A stretch of 64,000 bases of DNA from Exiguobacterium sp. FSL W8-0210 (lineage in GTDB: Bacteria > Bacillota > Bacilli > Exiguobacteriales > Exiguobacteriaceae): positions 1,281,001-1,345,000 of the forward strand of contig NZ_JBBOUK010000001.1 of the NCBI RefSeq assembly GCF_038006045.1, in the 5' to 3' direction. Below the pieces are notes generated by a model. It was not told where the DNA came from, made no database searches, and saw nothing but the letters and a program-made list of their open reading frames with translations. Below, piece after piece: positions 16,846 through 24,686 of this stretch (position 1 is the first letter of the stretch; each line of letters begins with the position of its first letter). The position numbers and the translations under genes were made by a program.

Positions 16846-17136
16846 ATGTGGATCATTCTGGGTTTACTGGCGATTGGATTTACGGCACTGAATATTATCT
16901 TTTATGTGATCGGTAAGGACTATCGTTTTCTGATGGTGCTCGGACTAAGTTTGACGGCACTGACGCTGTGCGCGGAATACCGACTCGTTGCGGAATTCGT
17001 GGCACGGGAGGACTGGGCAGCGTTACAGGACGTCGTACCGGGCATGGAGCGGGCACTGTGGGTATTGACGTTCATCTCGATCGGATTAAATGTATTGCCG
17101 CTACTGTTAGACTACCGAAAGAATCGATCTCGTTAA
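16846..17136 (+). CDS. Small membrane protein
   Basis: A 96-residue protein with three hydrophobic helices (about residues 3-22, 25-42 and 72-92) and an amphipathic segment between the second and third. Not recognised. GAGGAG lies before the ATG at 16846; the frame opens earlier at 16828 but with no better start. It precedes the acetyltransferase gene by 25 bases, so they may be cotranscribed with the deaminase that follows. Confidence 0.72.
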   Translation: MWIILGLLAIGFTALNIIFYVIGKDYRFLMVLGLSLTALTLCAEYRLVAEFVAREDWAALQDVVPGMERALWVLTFISIGLNVLPLLLDYRKNRSR

Positions 17137-17161
17137 CGAACCAAAGAGGAGCTGAATCCTG

Positions 17162-17635
17162 ATGAGCTATACATTTTCACCGCTGACACAACGACAGGCG
17201 GAACAGGTCGCCTACGAGTGGCAATATGACGGGGCGTTTGCATTTTATGATATGCCGAATGACGAAGAAGATTTAGTAGAATTTCTCGATCCAGCAAAGC
17301 GGACGGAACATTATTTTGCTGTGTTGGATGGGGAAGAATTGGTTGGCTATTATGTATTTGAACCAAACGCAGACGTCGTTGACGTCGGGCTTGGCATGCG
17401 GCCGGACTTGACCGGGCGAGGAAATAGTACGGCATTTTTAGAAGCCGGTCTTGCGTTCATCATGGACCGGTATGCACCTAAACAAATCGAATTAGCTGTC
17501 GCGACATTCAACGAGCGGGCGATTCGCTTGTATACGAAAAGTGGCTTCCTTCCAGTAGAACGGTTCCAACAGGCGACGAACGGTGGAAGCTATGAATTTT
17601 TGAAAATGCGTTTATCGATAGGAGTGATATCATGA
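17162..17635 (+). CDS. GNAT family N-acetyltransferase
   Basis: A 157-residue acetyltransferase. Strand-loop-helix of the acetyl-CoA site: VVDVGLGMRPDLTGRGNSTAF around residues 77-97, with an R/Q-x-x-G-x-G variant TGRGNS. The C-terminal motif is FNERAIRLYTKSGFLPVERF, typical of RimI-like proteins. AGAGGAG precedes the ATG. Its stop overlaps the deaminase start by four bases, indicating translational coupling. The substrate is unknown. Confidence 0.87.
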   Translation: MSYTFSPLTQRQAEQVAYEWQYDGAFAFYDMPNDEEDLVEFLDPAKRTEHYFAVLDGEELVGYYVFEPNADVVDVGLGMRPDLTGRGNSTAFLEAGLAFIMDRYAPKQIELAVATFNERAIRLYTKSGFLPVERFQQATNGGSYEFLKMRLSIGVIS

Positions 17636-18039
17636 CAATCGAACAACGATTATTCGAGGCAGCGACGAATTTGATCAATAGCAGATATCCGAATGGATGG
17701 GGTGGGGCAGCAGCGATGGCGACCGATGACGGTCAAATCTTGACGAGCGTGGCGCCAGAAGTATTGAACGCTTCGACCGAGTTATGCATAGAAACCGGAG
17801 CGATTCTTGAGGCACACAAACTCAATTGCCGCATCACGCATACGATGTGTGTCGTTCGGGATGACGAACAAGCATCTTTTAAAATTTTGACGCCGTGTGG
17901 AGTCTGTCAGGAACGATTGAATTATTTTGGACCGGACGTCCTAGCGGCAGTGACGAACTCTGAACAAACCATTCTGTTTAAATCACTCCAAGAGCTTCAA
18001 CCCTATCATTGGTCACACGCTTATTCGACTGAAACGTAA
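17632..18039 (+). CDS. Cytidine deaminase-like zinc protein
   Basis: A 135-residue member of the cytidine deaminase fold. The zinc site is visible: C-I-E in STELCIETGAI near residue 52 (first Cys ligand and catalytic Glu) and TPCGVCQERL near 89 (the P-C-x-x-C pair). The short length and use of Cys rather than His in the first motif fit tetrameric CDA or blasticidin-S deaminase-like enzymes. It could act on cytidine or a modified nucleoside. Start overlaps the upstream acetyltransferase gene by four bases; GATAGGAGTG precedes it. Confidence 0.85.
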   Translation: MTIEQRLFEAATNLINSRYPNGWGGAAAMATDDGQILTSVAPEVLNASTELCIETGAILEAHKLNCRITHTMCVVRDDEQASFKILTPCGVCQERLNYFGPDVLAAVTNSEQTILFKSLQELQPYHWSHAYSTET

Positions 18040-18080
18040 ATGATAAGAGGAAACGTATGTAATGAGAAGGAGATGATCAG

Positions 18081-18299
18081 ATGGTACGTTGTACGAATTG
18101 CCAGTATAAGTTCAAAACAAAAGAAGTGCTTGCTGTCGGATTTGCGAAACATGGGAAAGCATGTCCGAACTGCGGCGTGAAGCAATACATCTCGAAAGAC
18201 TCGCAACATTACTTATCGCTCGGATACGTCAGTCTCTTGTTCGTCTTGATCCTACCGTTCGTCATCAAACTGAGCGACAAAGAAGAGACGATCTGGTAA
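18081..18299 (+). CDS. Small zinc-ribbon membrane protein (cxxc_20_cxxc type)
   Basis: A 72-residue protein with two C-x-x-C pairs, RCTNCQYKFKTKEV near residue 4 and ACPNCGVKQYIS near 28. They are spaced about 20 residues apart as in the cxxc_20_cxxc family, and a single hydrophobic helix follows at 47-63. The function of the family is unknown; the two pairs should bind zinc or act as thiols facing the cytosol. GAGAAGGAG precedes the ATG. A terminator follows directly. Confidence 0.87.
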   Translation: MVRCTNCQYKFKTKEVLAVGFAKHGKACPNCGVKQYISKDSQHYLSLGYVSLLFVLILPFVIKLSDKEETIW

Positions 18300-18305
18300 A
18301 GCATT

Positions 18306-18341
18306 ACGCGCATGCCTGAAAACGACAGGGTGCGCGTTTTG
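18306..18341 (+). terminator. Rho-independent terminator
   Basis: ACGCGCATGCCTG and CAGGGTGCGCGT pair with a small internal loop, followed by TTTTG. It separates the zinc-ribbon gene from the peroxidase gene. Confidence 0.7.
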
Positions 18342-18372
18342 TCTTATACTCGGGGCAAAGGAGCTGGGAAAC

Positions 18373-18849
18373 ATGCAAACCGTATACGATGCAACCGTAC
18401 AAAACGCAGCGGGCGAGACTGTTTCATTAGGTGACTATGCTGGACGAGTCCTCGTGATCATCAACACGGCAAGCAAATGTGGGCTCGTCAAACAACTTGG
18501 CGAACTGCAGGCATTGTACGATAAATATGACGAGCAGGGAGTCACGGTGCTTGGCTTTCCGTGCGATCAATTCAATCAGCAGGAGTTCGCGAGTCAGGAA
18601 GAGACGATGCAGTTCTGTCAGCTGAACTATGGCGTGACGTTTCCGATGTTTCAGAAGATCGACGTCAATGGACCGGACGAGCATCCGCTTTATACGTTCT
18701 TGAAGAAAGAACAGTCCGGCTTGCTGTCGTCGAAAATCAAATGGAACTACACGAAGTTTTTAATCGATCGCCAAGGACGTGTCGTACGTCGGTTCAGTCC
18801 GGTCGATTCCGTCCAGTCAGTTGAAAGAACGCTATCTTTGTATTTATAA
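18373..18849 (+). CDS. Glutathione peroxidase-like thiol peroxidase
   Basis: A 158-residue peroxidase reducing hydroperoxides, in bacilli probably with thioredoxin or bacillithiol. The active-site motif is NTASKCGLVKQ near residue 32, where Cys replaces selenocysteine; most relatives read CGFTPQ. Further motifs are LGFPCDQFNQQEF near 59, with the usual Gln, and KIKWNYTKFLIDRQG near 122, with the Trp-Asn pair. All catalytic residues are present. AAAGGAG precedes the ATG and a strong terminator follows. Confidence 0.92.
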   Translation: MQTVYDATVQNAAGETVSLGDYAGRVLVIINTASKCGLVKQLGELQALYDKYDEQGVTVLGFPCDQFNQQEFASQEETMQFCQLNYGVTFPMFQKIDVNGPDEHPLYTFLKKEQSGLLSSKIKWNYTKFLIDRQGRVVRRFSPVDSVQSVERTLSLYL

Positions 18850-18895
18850 TCATAGTAACCGTCCGGCGCGAGCCGTTGGGCGGGACGAACGAATA

Positions 18896-18924
18896 CCCTA
18901 CCTTTGGCGAGGTAGGGCTTTTTT
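18896..18924 (+). terminator. Rho-independent terminator
   Basis: CCCTACCT/AGGTAGGG perfect stem, six-base loop and six T. It ends the peroxidase gene, pointing at the convergent gene at 18928. Confidence 0.9.
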
Positions 18925-18927
18925 ATG

Positions 18928-19389
18928 TCATTCAGCGTTGAACGAATCAAATGAATACGTGACAATCGCATCACTTCGTTTATGTCCGAGGTCGATCAAG
19001 ACTGGTGGCCGGGGAGACAAGACATGAAAATCCTGTTCGAACGCCCGGAGCCAGTAATGGATCCAGTCTTTTGTAGGATCGAGTCCCATCATTTCACGTG
19101 CGAACGTCAGTAGCTTTGAATCGGTCAGCGTCAGAAGTGGAATCGGATTGATCTCGACATCTTCTTTTAGTTCATAGAGGTCCGGTGAACGAAGCAGAAT
19201 CGCATCCGCTTCGAAGGTCAATCGGAAGTAATTGCAACTGTAGTCACCAACGATGACCATCGTCTCCTCCGTATGCCCACGGAAATGAAATATCAATCTG
19301 TTACCATTTGCGACATCCATCAAGAACTGATCGAGTCCGATGTTGTAATCCTCGCGAAACTGCAGTTTTTCAAGCGTGATTTCTTGCAT
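18928..19389 (-). CDS. Hypothetical protein
   Basis: Not recognised. A 153-residue soluble protein with alternating strands and turns in the first 90 residues (RLIFHFRGHTEETMVIVGDY; YFRLTFEADAILLRSPDLY) and a helical segment KLLTFAREMMGLDPTKDWIH. No signal or membrane segment. The ATG at 19389 lies three bases after the EamA stop with no clear ribosome site of its own, so it is probably translated by coupling with that gene. Confidence 0.7.
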   Translation of the reverse strand: MQEITLEKLQFREDYNIGLDQFLMDVANGNRLIFHFRGHTEETMVIVGDYSCNYFRLTFEADAILLRSPDLYELKEDVEINPIPLLTLTDSKLLTFAREMMGLDPTKDWIHYWLRAFEQDFHVLSPRPPVLIDLGHKRSDAIVTYSFDSFNAE

Positions 19390-19392
19390 GAT

Positions 19393-20304
19393 TTAGCCTC
19401 CTGTCCGAGTTTGTCGCTCTTCTATCAAAACGGTTTGGCGCGTTGCTAGGCGAGACGAACTGATTAATAAGACGATACCGAGTAACAATAACGAGATCCC
19501 GAACCAAGCCGTGCCACTTAACTGTTCGCCGAGGACGAACACACCGAGCAAAGCAGCCGTCAATGGTTCACCGAGCGAGAGCGTGACGGCAGTCGACGAC
19601 GGTACGTTCGATAGCCCTTTTGCGAATAACCAGTAAGCAAGCCCGGTCGCAACGACGCCGAGATGGAGGCTGATTCCGGCACCACGTGACGTGAACAGCC
19701 AGGAGAGATCGAATAAGAAGAGTAAAGGTGACAACAGAACAGCGCTCGTCGTGAAAATGACGGCAACGACCGACAGCGGCGCGTGTGTCTTGACGAGGTC
19801 TCGACTGACGAATGTATACCCGGCAAACGATAGTCCGGCACCTAGTGCGAGGACGATTCCGATTGGATCAATTGCGACCGTTCCTTGATTGTTCAGAAGC
19901 AACAGACAACCGGTGATCGATAATCCGGTTGAAGCCCACCACAGCAACGCCGGACGTTTTTTTAGGAACAGCCACTCGATACATCCGGAAAAAATCGGCG
20001 CGCTACCGATCGCGACGACGGTACCGACGGCGACACCCGTCATTAAAACAGCCGAGAAGAACAAGGGCTGGTAAGCTGCCATGCTGACGGCAGCAAGTAA
20101 AATCGTCCGCAGTGGCCAGTCGCGTAACGTCAGCGTTCCTTTGAAGAGAACGAGACAGAGTAAGAACAGTCCGCCGACAGCCAGACGAACGGCACCAATT
20201 GCAATCGGGTGTGCATCTTCTGGCGCAAAGGCTTGTGAGGTCCCCGTCGTACCCCAAAAGATCGCAGCAAGTAATATGAGCAACATCGATGATGATTTAG
20301 ACAT
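19393..20304 (-). CDS. EamA/DMT family transporter
   Basis: A 303-residue inner-membrane transporter of the drug/metabolite type. Ten hydrophobic helices fall into two EamA repeats (residues about 5-135 and 145-285). An early FWGTTGTSQAFAPEDAHP motif is typical of the first helix and loop of EamA proteins. The second repeat starts at LALGAGLSFAGYTFVSRDLV. The substrate (metabolite efflux or uptake) cannot be told. It is followed by the hypothetical gene at 18928 in the same transcript and is divergent from the SUKH gene. Confidence 0.9.
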   Translation of the reverse strand: MSKSSSMLLILLAAIFWGTTGTSQAFAPEDAHPIAIGAVRLAVGGLFLLCLVLFKGTLTLRDWPLRTILLAAVSMAAYQPLFFSAVLMTGVAVGTVVAIGSAPIFSGCIEWLFLKKRPALLWWASTGLSITGCLLLLNNQGTVAIDPIGIVLALGAGLSFAGYTFVSRDLVKTHAPLSVVAVIFTTSAVLLSPLLFLFDLSWLFTSRGAGISLHLGVVATGLAYWLFAKGLSNVPSSTAVTLSLGEPLTAALLGVFVLGEQLSGTAWFGISLLLLGIVLLISSSRLATRQTVLIEERQTRTGG

Positions 20305-20374
20305 GAGTCACCTCTTCGAATGCAATTTTTTTAATGATATTAGAACGAGAATACCACAGAAAGAGTAAAATGGA

Positions 20375-20409
20375 ATACACCAAATAATTGAAAAAATGGT
20401 ATGGTGTAT
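20375..20409. promoter_or_regulatory. Inverted repeat between divergent genes, possible operator
   Basis: ATACACCA and TGGTGTAT form perfect 8-base arms with a 19-base spacer between the EamA and SUKH genes. The spacing of nearly three helical turns would suit a dimeric regulator or looping. The regulator is unknown. Confidence 0.35.
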
Positions 20410-20460
20410 AGGGTAAAATCGTATTATTCACGAATGTGAAGGTGAAAAGGATGGGGACCC

Positions 20461-21414
20461 ATGAAACAAATGAACCAAATCGAAGCAATACTTGACGTCT
20501 TAACACAAAAAATCAATCACGGATCGACCTTCATTCAGCGGCGATACGACACAGGAGTCGCTCAATTCAATCTGAATGATCCGGTGACGGAACAGGCGAT
20601 TCAGTCGTTTGAAAAACAGTTCAAGTTAACGTTACCAAGTGAATATAAGACATTCCTTCGTTTACATGACGGAGCGGAGTTGTTCATGATTCAAGGTCTT
20701 GGCATCGAACTCTATCCGCTTGAAAAAGTCATTGAATTGACGATCCAGGCTAAAGAGGACGACCTGATCCATGAAGACTACGATCATTTCTTGATGATTG
20801 GCGAAATGAACGAAGGATACGTCTTGATCCATACGGAAGATGCGAAGACGGAGGAGACGCCGTATATGCACTGGATGTTTCATGAGTTGTCGACAGAGGA
20901 AACTGACCCAATCGGACAGAACTTCGGCACGTTTCTTGAATATGCGATCATTGCGCAAGGGGATATGTTCTGGGAGTTCAAGGACTTCTCGATTGCAACA
21001 GATGCTTATTATGTAGAGGACTACAATTCCGAAGAGGAAGTGAGCAAACCTAGACCAATTCGTTTCGTCGACTCGGTTCGCGTTGAAATCGAGTATCCGA
21101 TTGCGAAGAAAAATGCTTGTTTCTCGGTTAAGATTTTCGAAGGAAAACAAGAAAAAGAACGTCTTGGCAGTAGCTACGACTCGGATTCGTGTTTTGAAAA
21201 AGTGATGCAATCGGTTCGGGAATATCTAATGGCAGAGAGATTTCAGTATTCATCGATCATGGTCTTTCAAAAAGAACACCGATTTTGGCAGAACGATGAC
21301 GAGACGGGTGACTCGTTGATTCGCAACCATAATCCGCAACGTCAAGGACTGAGCTTCGATGGATATCGTGCTTTCGTCGAGGAGCCACCTCGCCCACTCC
21401 CAGGGTGGGAATGA
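20461..21414 (+). CDS. SUKH (SMI1/KNR4) domain protein
   Basis: A 317-residue protein whose residues 30-165 carry a SUKH-1 domain. The segment FKLTLPSEYKTFLRLHDGAEL and the following IQGLGIELYPLEKVIEL hold the conserved L-P-x-x-Y/L-x-x-F-L-x-x-x-x-G core, with AQGDMFWEF near the end. The C-terminal half (residues 190-317) is charged and of unknown fold. SUKH proteins often act as immunity proteins to contact-dependent or polymorphic toxins, but others are housekeeping; no toxin gene is adjacent. AAAAGGA precedes the ATG. Confidence 0.85.
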   Translation: MKQMNQIEAILDVLTQKINHGSTFIQRRYDTGVAQFNLNDPVTEQAIQSFEKQFKLTLPSEYKTFLRLHDGAELFMIQGLGIELYPLEKVIELTIQAKEDDLIHEDYDHFLMIGEMNEGYVLIHTEDAKTEETPYMHWMFHELSTEETDPIGQNFGTFLEYAIIAQGDMFWEFKDFSIATDAYYVEDYNSEEEVSKPRPIRFVDSVRVEIEYPIAKKNACFSVKIFEGKQEKERLGSSYDSDSCFEKVMQSVREYLMAERFQYSSIMVFQKEHRFWQNDDETGDSLIRNHNPQRQGLSFDGYRAFVEEPPRPLPGWE

Positions 21415-21450
21415 TTCAGAAATTTCTTCACACAGAACGGAGTTTTACAG

Positions 21451-21879
21451 ATGAAAAAATGGTTGTTATTCCCCATGATACTTTGTTTGAGCGGTTGTAT
21501 GATTCAACCGCAAAGTGGGAGTGAGACGAATGAGACATCCTTCAAAGGGACTACGAAAGAGGGACTCGTCTTTGAATACAAATTGACGAACACAGGAGAC
21601 CATGCATTTGATGTCGTAGCTCGCTCTGGGCATTTGTTGAATGTCATCGTTCGTGAGAGCAAATCAAGGACTGTCGTCTTCGATTCAAGAAAGCAACAGA
21701 GTAAAACAAGCCAACAAAAGAAACGCGTCAAAGCATCAGAAACCGTCGTTCTCAAACAAACGGTACAAGGCGGTACGATCGAGCCGGGTACATATGATAT
21801 CGAATATCTCGTTGAGGAGAAAGAAAAGAATAGCGACAGTTCTAGTTCGGTAGAGGATATGGAAGAGAAATTAAAATGA
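21451..21879 (+). CDS. Lipoprotein with BsuPI-like domain
   Basis: A 142-residue exported lipoprotein. Signal peptide with lipobox LSGC, lipidated Cys near residue 16. Residues 34-125 resemble the BsuPI (intracellular proteinase inhibitor) beta-sandwich: EYKLTNTGDHAFDVVARSGH, a VFDSRKQ segment and TVVLKQTVQGGTIEPGTYDI. The tail is rich in Ser, Glu and Lys. In other bacilli this domain is a protease inhibitor or a general extracytoplasmic adhesion fold; here the target is unknown. It lies 36 bases after the SUKH gene and may be cotranscribed. Confidence 0.75.
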   Translation: MKKWLLFPMILCLSGCMIQPQSGSETNETSFKGTTKEGLVFEYKLTNTGDHAFDVVARSGHLLNVIVRESKSRTVVFDSRKQQSKTSQQKKRVKASETVVLKQTVQGGTIEPGTYDIEYLVEEKEKNSDSSSSVEDMEEKLK

Positions 21880-22242
21880 TTTACGCCTCTGGTGAACGAC
21901 TTCTTCAATAAATATCTTAGAGCCTCATGCAGGTTCCGGTACGAATGATGCTATTAGTAACATGAGATGTAAAAAGTGGTTTCATAGGAAGCTGATTTTT
22001 GTCCTTTAGGCAACTAACGGGTGAAAATCAGCTTTTTGTTTATCAATGATACTATGCGACGCTGCTCTATCAACTGACGATTGATCAACCCTAGGTCCAC
22101 GAATCCCATTGCTCCTTGAAACAATCGGTCGCGACCAAGTCTGTTCCTTACTCGATTTTTCAAAAGAGATGGTCAGCGAAGCCCGCAGGAAATCTGCTGA
22201 TCCATCCTGAAAAAGAAGAAAAGAACTTTATTATTGTATATA
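21880..22242. other. Gap with hairpin and an open-frame trace
   Basis: No intact gene. A hairpin at 21991-22036 (GCTGATTTT with AAAATCAGC, loop of about 24, then a T run) looks like a terminator for the lipoprotein gene. On the minus strand 22029-22215 stays open and reads about 60 residues including TWSRPIVSRSNGIRGPRVDQ, with no start codon or ribosome site. I regard it as a remnant or chance. Confidence 0.45.
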
Positions 22243-22301
22243 GAAATTTAATTTCAAAATTAAATAAAAAATATTGAATTAAAATTTCTTAATTGTATAA
22301 T
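22243..22301 (+). promoter_or_regulatory. murQ promoter with two RpiR/MurR-like operators
   Basis: TTGAAT at 22274 and TATAAT at 22296 are separated by 16 bases. Two AT-rich palindromic 13-mers, GAAATTTAATTTC (22243-22255) and GAATTAAAATTTC (22276-22288), lie upstream of and over the -35/spacer. Operators of this form are typical for RpiR-family sugar-phosphate regulators such as MurR. No such regulator gene is adjacent. Confidence 0.65.
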
Positions 22302-22332
22302 AAAGGGAGGGATAACAGAAAGGGTGAAGCAG

Positions 22333-23217
22333 ATGTTAGATCAGTTAGCAACGGAACGTCGAAATGAGCGCACGATGCATCTCGACGATATGTCGGTCGA
22401 AGATGTGTTGCGCGTGATGAATGCCGAGGATCAAACGGTCGCGACGGTCATTCGGGAACAAATTCCCGTTATCGCGGAAGTCGTCAAACACGTCATTGCA
22501 TCATTCAAAAACGGAGGACGCTTGATTTACATCGGTGCTGGTACGAGCGGACGACTCGGGATTCTTGACGCGGCAGAATGTGTGCCGACATTCGGGGTCT
22601 CACCAGACATGGTCGTTGGTTTGATTGCTGGCGGCGAACGCGCGTTAATTAAGGCGGTCGAGGGGGCAGAGGATAGTCGGACGCTTGCCGTCGACGATTT
22701 GAAAGCGCTCCAGCTAGAAGCGCGTGATACGGTCATCGGGATCGCAGCAAGCGGGCGGACGCCGTATGTCATCGGTGGTCTTGATTACGCGAAGGAAGTC
22801 GGAGCGGTGACGGCAGCGATTTCTTGCAACACGGATGCGGTCATCAGTCAGCACGCGCGTTATGCGATCGAAGTCGAAACGGGTCCGGAAGTCTTGACGG
22901 GGTCAACAAGACTAAAGGCTGGAACAGCGCAAAAGCTCGTCTTGAACATGATTTCGACGGCGGCGATGATTGGTGTCGGCAAGGTCTATCAAAACCTGAT
23001 GGTCGACGTCCAGTCAACGAATGAAAAACTGGAGATTCGGGCGAAGCGGATGATCCGTGAGGCGACAGGAGTCGATGCCGTAACGGCGGAGCGTGTCTTT
23101 AGTGAAGCACACGGGCACGTCAAGACGGCGATCGTCATGATTCTCGCGAATGTTTCGTATACGGAAGCCGTCGAACGATTACAACATGCAAACGGATTTG
23201 TCCGAGACGCACTCTAA
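22333..23217 (+). CDS. murQ: N-acetylmuramic acid 6-phosphate etherase
   Basis: Cleaves the lactyl ether of MurNAc-6-phosphate to give GlcNAc-6-phosphate and D-lactate, in the cytosol, during cell-wall sugar recycling. SIS-domain signature [20 protein letters not shown] (around residues 60-80), including the catalytic-type Glu, and a second block [20 protein letters not shown] near 190, both diagnostic for MurQ. Length of about 294 is normal. An in-frame GTG at 22324 is possible, but the ATG at 22333 has GAAAGGG at eight bases. It is followed 12 bases later by murP. Confidence 0.95.
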   Translation: MLDQLATERRNERTMHLDDMSVEDVLRVMNAEDQTVATVIREQIPVIAEVVKHVIASFKNGGRLIYIGAGTSGRLGILDAAECVPTFGVSPDMVVGLIAGGERALIKAVEGAEDSRTLAVDDLKALQLEARDTVIGIAASGRTPYVIGGLDYAKEVGAVTAAISCNTDAVISQHARYAIEVETGPEVLTGSTRLKAGTAQKLVLNMISTAAMIGVGKVYQNLMVDVQSTNEKLEIRAKRMIREATGVDAVTAERVFSEAHGHVKTAIVMILANVSYTEAVERLQHANGFVRDAL

Positions 23218-23229
23218 GGGGGAAACACG

Positions 23230-24603
23230 ATGAAGAAGGAAGAAGTGCTGGCACACGCGATTCTTGAGCACGTCGGTGGAAAAGATAATCTCCGGCAGCT
23301 TGCGCACTGTATGACGCGGGTTCGATTATCGCTAAAGGATCCGACGCAAGCAGATATCGATGCGTTAAAGCGGATTGATGGGGTCATGGGGGTCATCGAT
23401 GACGAGACGTTACAAATCGTCGTCGGTCCGGGAACGGTCAATCGGGTAGCAGACCACTTAAGTCGCGAAACAGGACTCGCGATCGGAGAAGAGTCCGTTG
23501 ATCCGAACTTGACGCCAGAAGAACGAGCTGCCGTCGAACGGCAAAAAGTAAAAGCAAAACAACAGTCTCCGTTCAAACGCTTCTTGCGCCGAATCGGGAA
23601 CATCTTCATTCCGCTCATTCCGGGTCTTGTTGCTTCCGGTATCATCAACGGTGGTGCGAACTTCGCGAAAAATGCGGGTGTCGATGCAACACAGACATGG
23701 ATGCAGATTTTACTCTTGATCGGTGGGACGGTCTTTGCATATCTCGCAATCCTTGTCGGTTGGAATACGGCGAAGGAGTTCGGCGGAACACCGGTGCTCG
23801 GGGCGATTGCCGGTGGAATTCTATTCAACCCCGTGCTTGCGGACATCACAATTTACGGGGAACCGCTCGTTCCAGGCAGGGGCGGCTTGTTTGGTGTCAT
23901 CTTCGCTGCGTGGTTGATGACGTATCTTGAGAAACACATCCGTCGCTTCATGTTCGCATCGATCGATATCATCTTTACGCCACTGTTTACGGTGCTGATT
24001 GTCGGATTTGCCTCGCTCTATGCGATCATGCCGGTTGCTGGACTCTTGTCAGACGGTATCATGAAAGCAATCAATGCCGTGCTTGAGGTCGGTGGACCAC
24101 TCGCCGGAGCCGTGCTGGCTGGCTTCTTCCTACCACTCGTCATGGTCGGTCTCCACCATGGATTGACACCAATCCATCTCGAGTTCTTGAACACGATTGG
24201 TAACACACCACTCTTACCGATTCTTGCGATGGCAGGAGCGGGTCAAGTCGGGGCGGCAATGGCGATTTTCGTCAAGACGCGCAATCCGCGCCTGCGTAAC
24301 ATCATCAAAGGGGCGATTCCGGTCGGATTCCTCGGAATCGGTGAACCGTTGTTATACGGTGTTACGTTGCCGCTCGGTCGTCCGTTCGTAACGGCATGTC
24401 TCGGCGCAGCAGTCGGTGGTGCCTTCCAAGCAACGATGAAGACGACGGCGCTTGGAGTCGGCGTATCCGGTTTGTCATTGACACCGTTGATCGACAACGG
24501 AATGTACTTGACGTACATCGGTGGTCTCGTCATCTCGTACGCGGCAGGATTCCTGTTCACGTATTGGTTCGGTTTCAAAGAAGAGATGGCAGACGGTATT
24601 TAA
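23230..24603 (+). CDS. murP: PTS MurNAc-specific EIIBC component
   Basis: Imports and phosphorylates N-acetylmuramic acid (or MurNAc-containing disaccharide) across the membrane. The EIIB domain fills residues 1-85 with the phosphocysteine Cys27 in QLAHCMTRVRLSL; the EIIC domain of about ten hydrophobic segments follows from about residue 115. EIIC hallmarks are FGGTPVLGAIAGGIL and FLGIGEPLLYGVTLPLGRPF, typical of the glucose-sucrose superfamily. No EIIA domain is fused, so the phosphoryl group must come from an EIIA encoded elsewhere. Pairing with murQ identifies the substrate. Confidence 0.93.
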   Translation: MKKEEVLAHAILEHVGGKDNLRQLAHCMTRVRLSLKDPTQADIDALKRIDGVMGVIDDETLQIVVGPGTVNRVADHLSRETGLAIGEESVDPNLTPEERAAVERQKVKAKQQSPFKRFLRRIGNIFIPLIPGLVASGIINGGANFAKNAGVDATQTWMQILLLIGGTVFAYLAILVGWNTAKEFGGTPVLGAIAGGILFNPVLADITIYGEPLVPGRGGLFGVIFAAWLMTYLEKHIRRFMFASIDIIFTPLFTVLIVGFASLYAIMPVAGLLSDGIMKAINAVLEVGGPLAGAVLAGFFLPLVMVGLHHGLTPIHLEFLNTIGNTPLLPILAMAGAGQVGAAMAIFVKTRNPRLRNIIKGAIPVGFLGIGEPLLYGVTLPLGRPFVTACLGAAVGGAFQATMKTTALGVGVSGLSLTPLIDNGMYLTYIGGLVISYAAGFLFTYWFGFKEEMADGI

Positions 24604-24610
24604 GGTATTG

Positions 24611-24656
24611 AAAAGCAGTTGAATCCTTCGAAAAAGAAGGAATCAGCTGCTTTTTC
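24611..24656 (+). terminator. Hairpin between murP and mupG
   Basis: AAAAGCAGTTGAATCCTTC pairs with GAAGGAATCAGCTGCTTTT with small mismatches, followed by T residues. It probably attenuates transcription into mupG rather than separating it, as mupG has no clear promoter of its own. Confidence 0.75.
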
Positions 24657-24686
24657 CCTAAGTAGATAAAGAGAAGGAGTGAGTAG

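Noticed and set aside
20461..21879. Toxin-immunity pair (SUKH protein and lipoprotein)
   Set aside because: Neither gene encodes a recognisable toxin domain; the BsuPI-like lipoprotein is common outside such systems.
23214..23849. A 211-codon minus-strand frame opposite murP
   Set aside because: Shadow of murP, with no ribosome site and an implausible composition.
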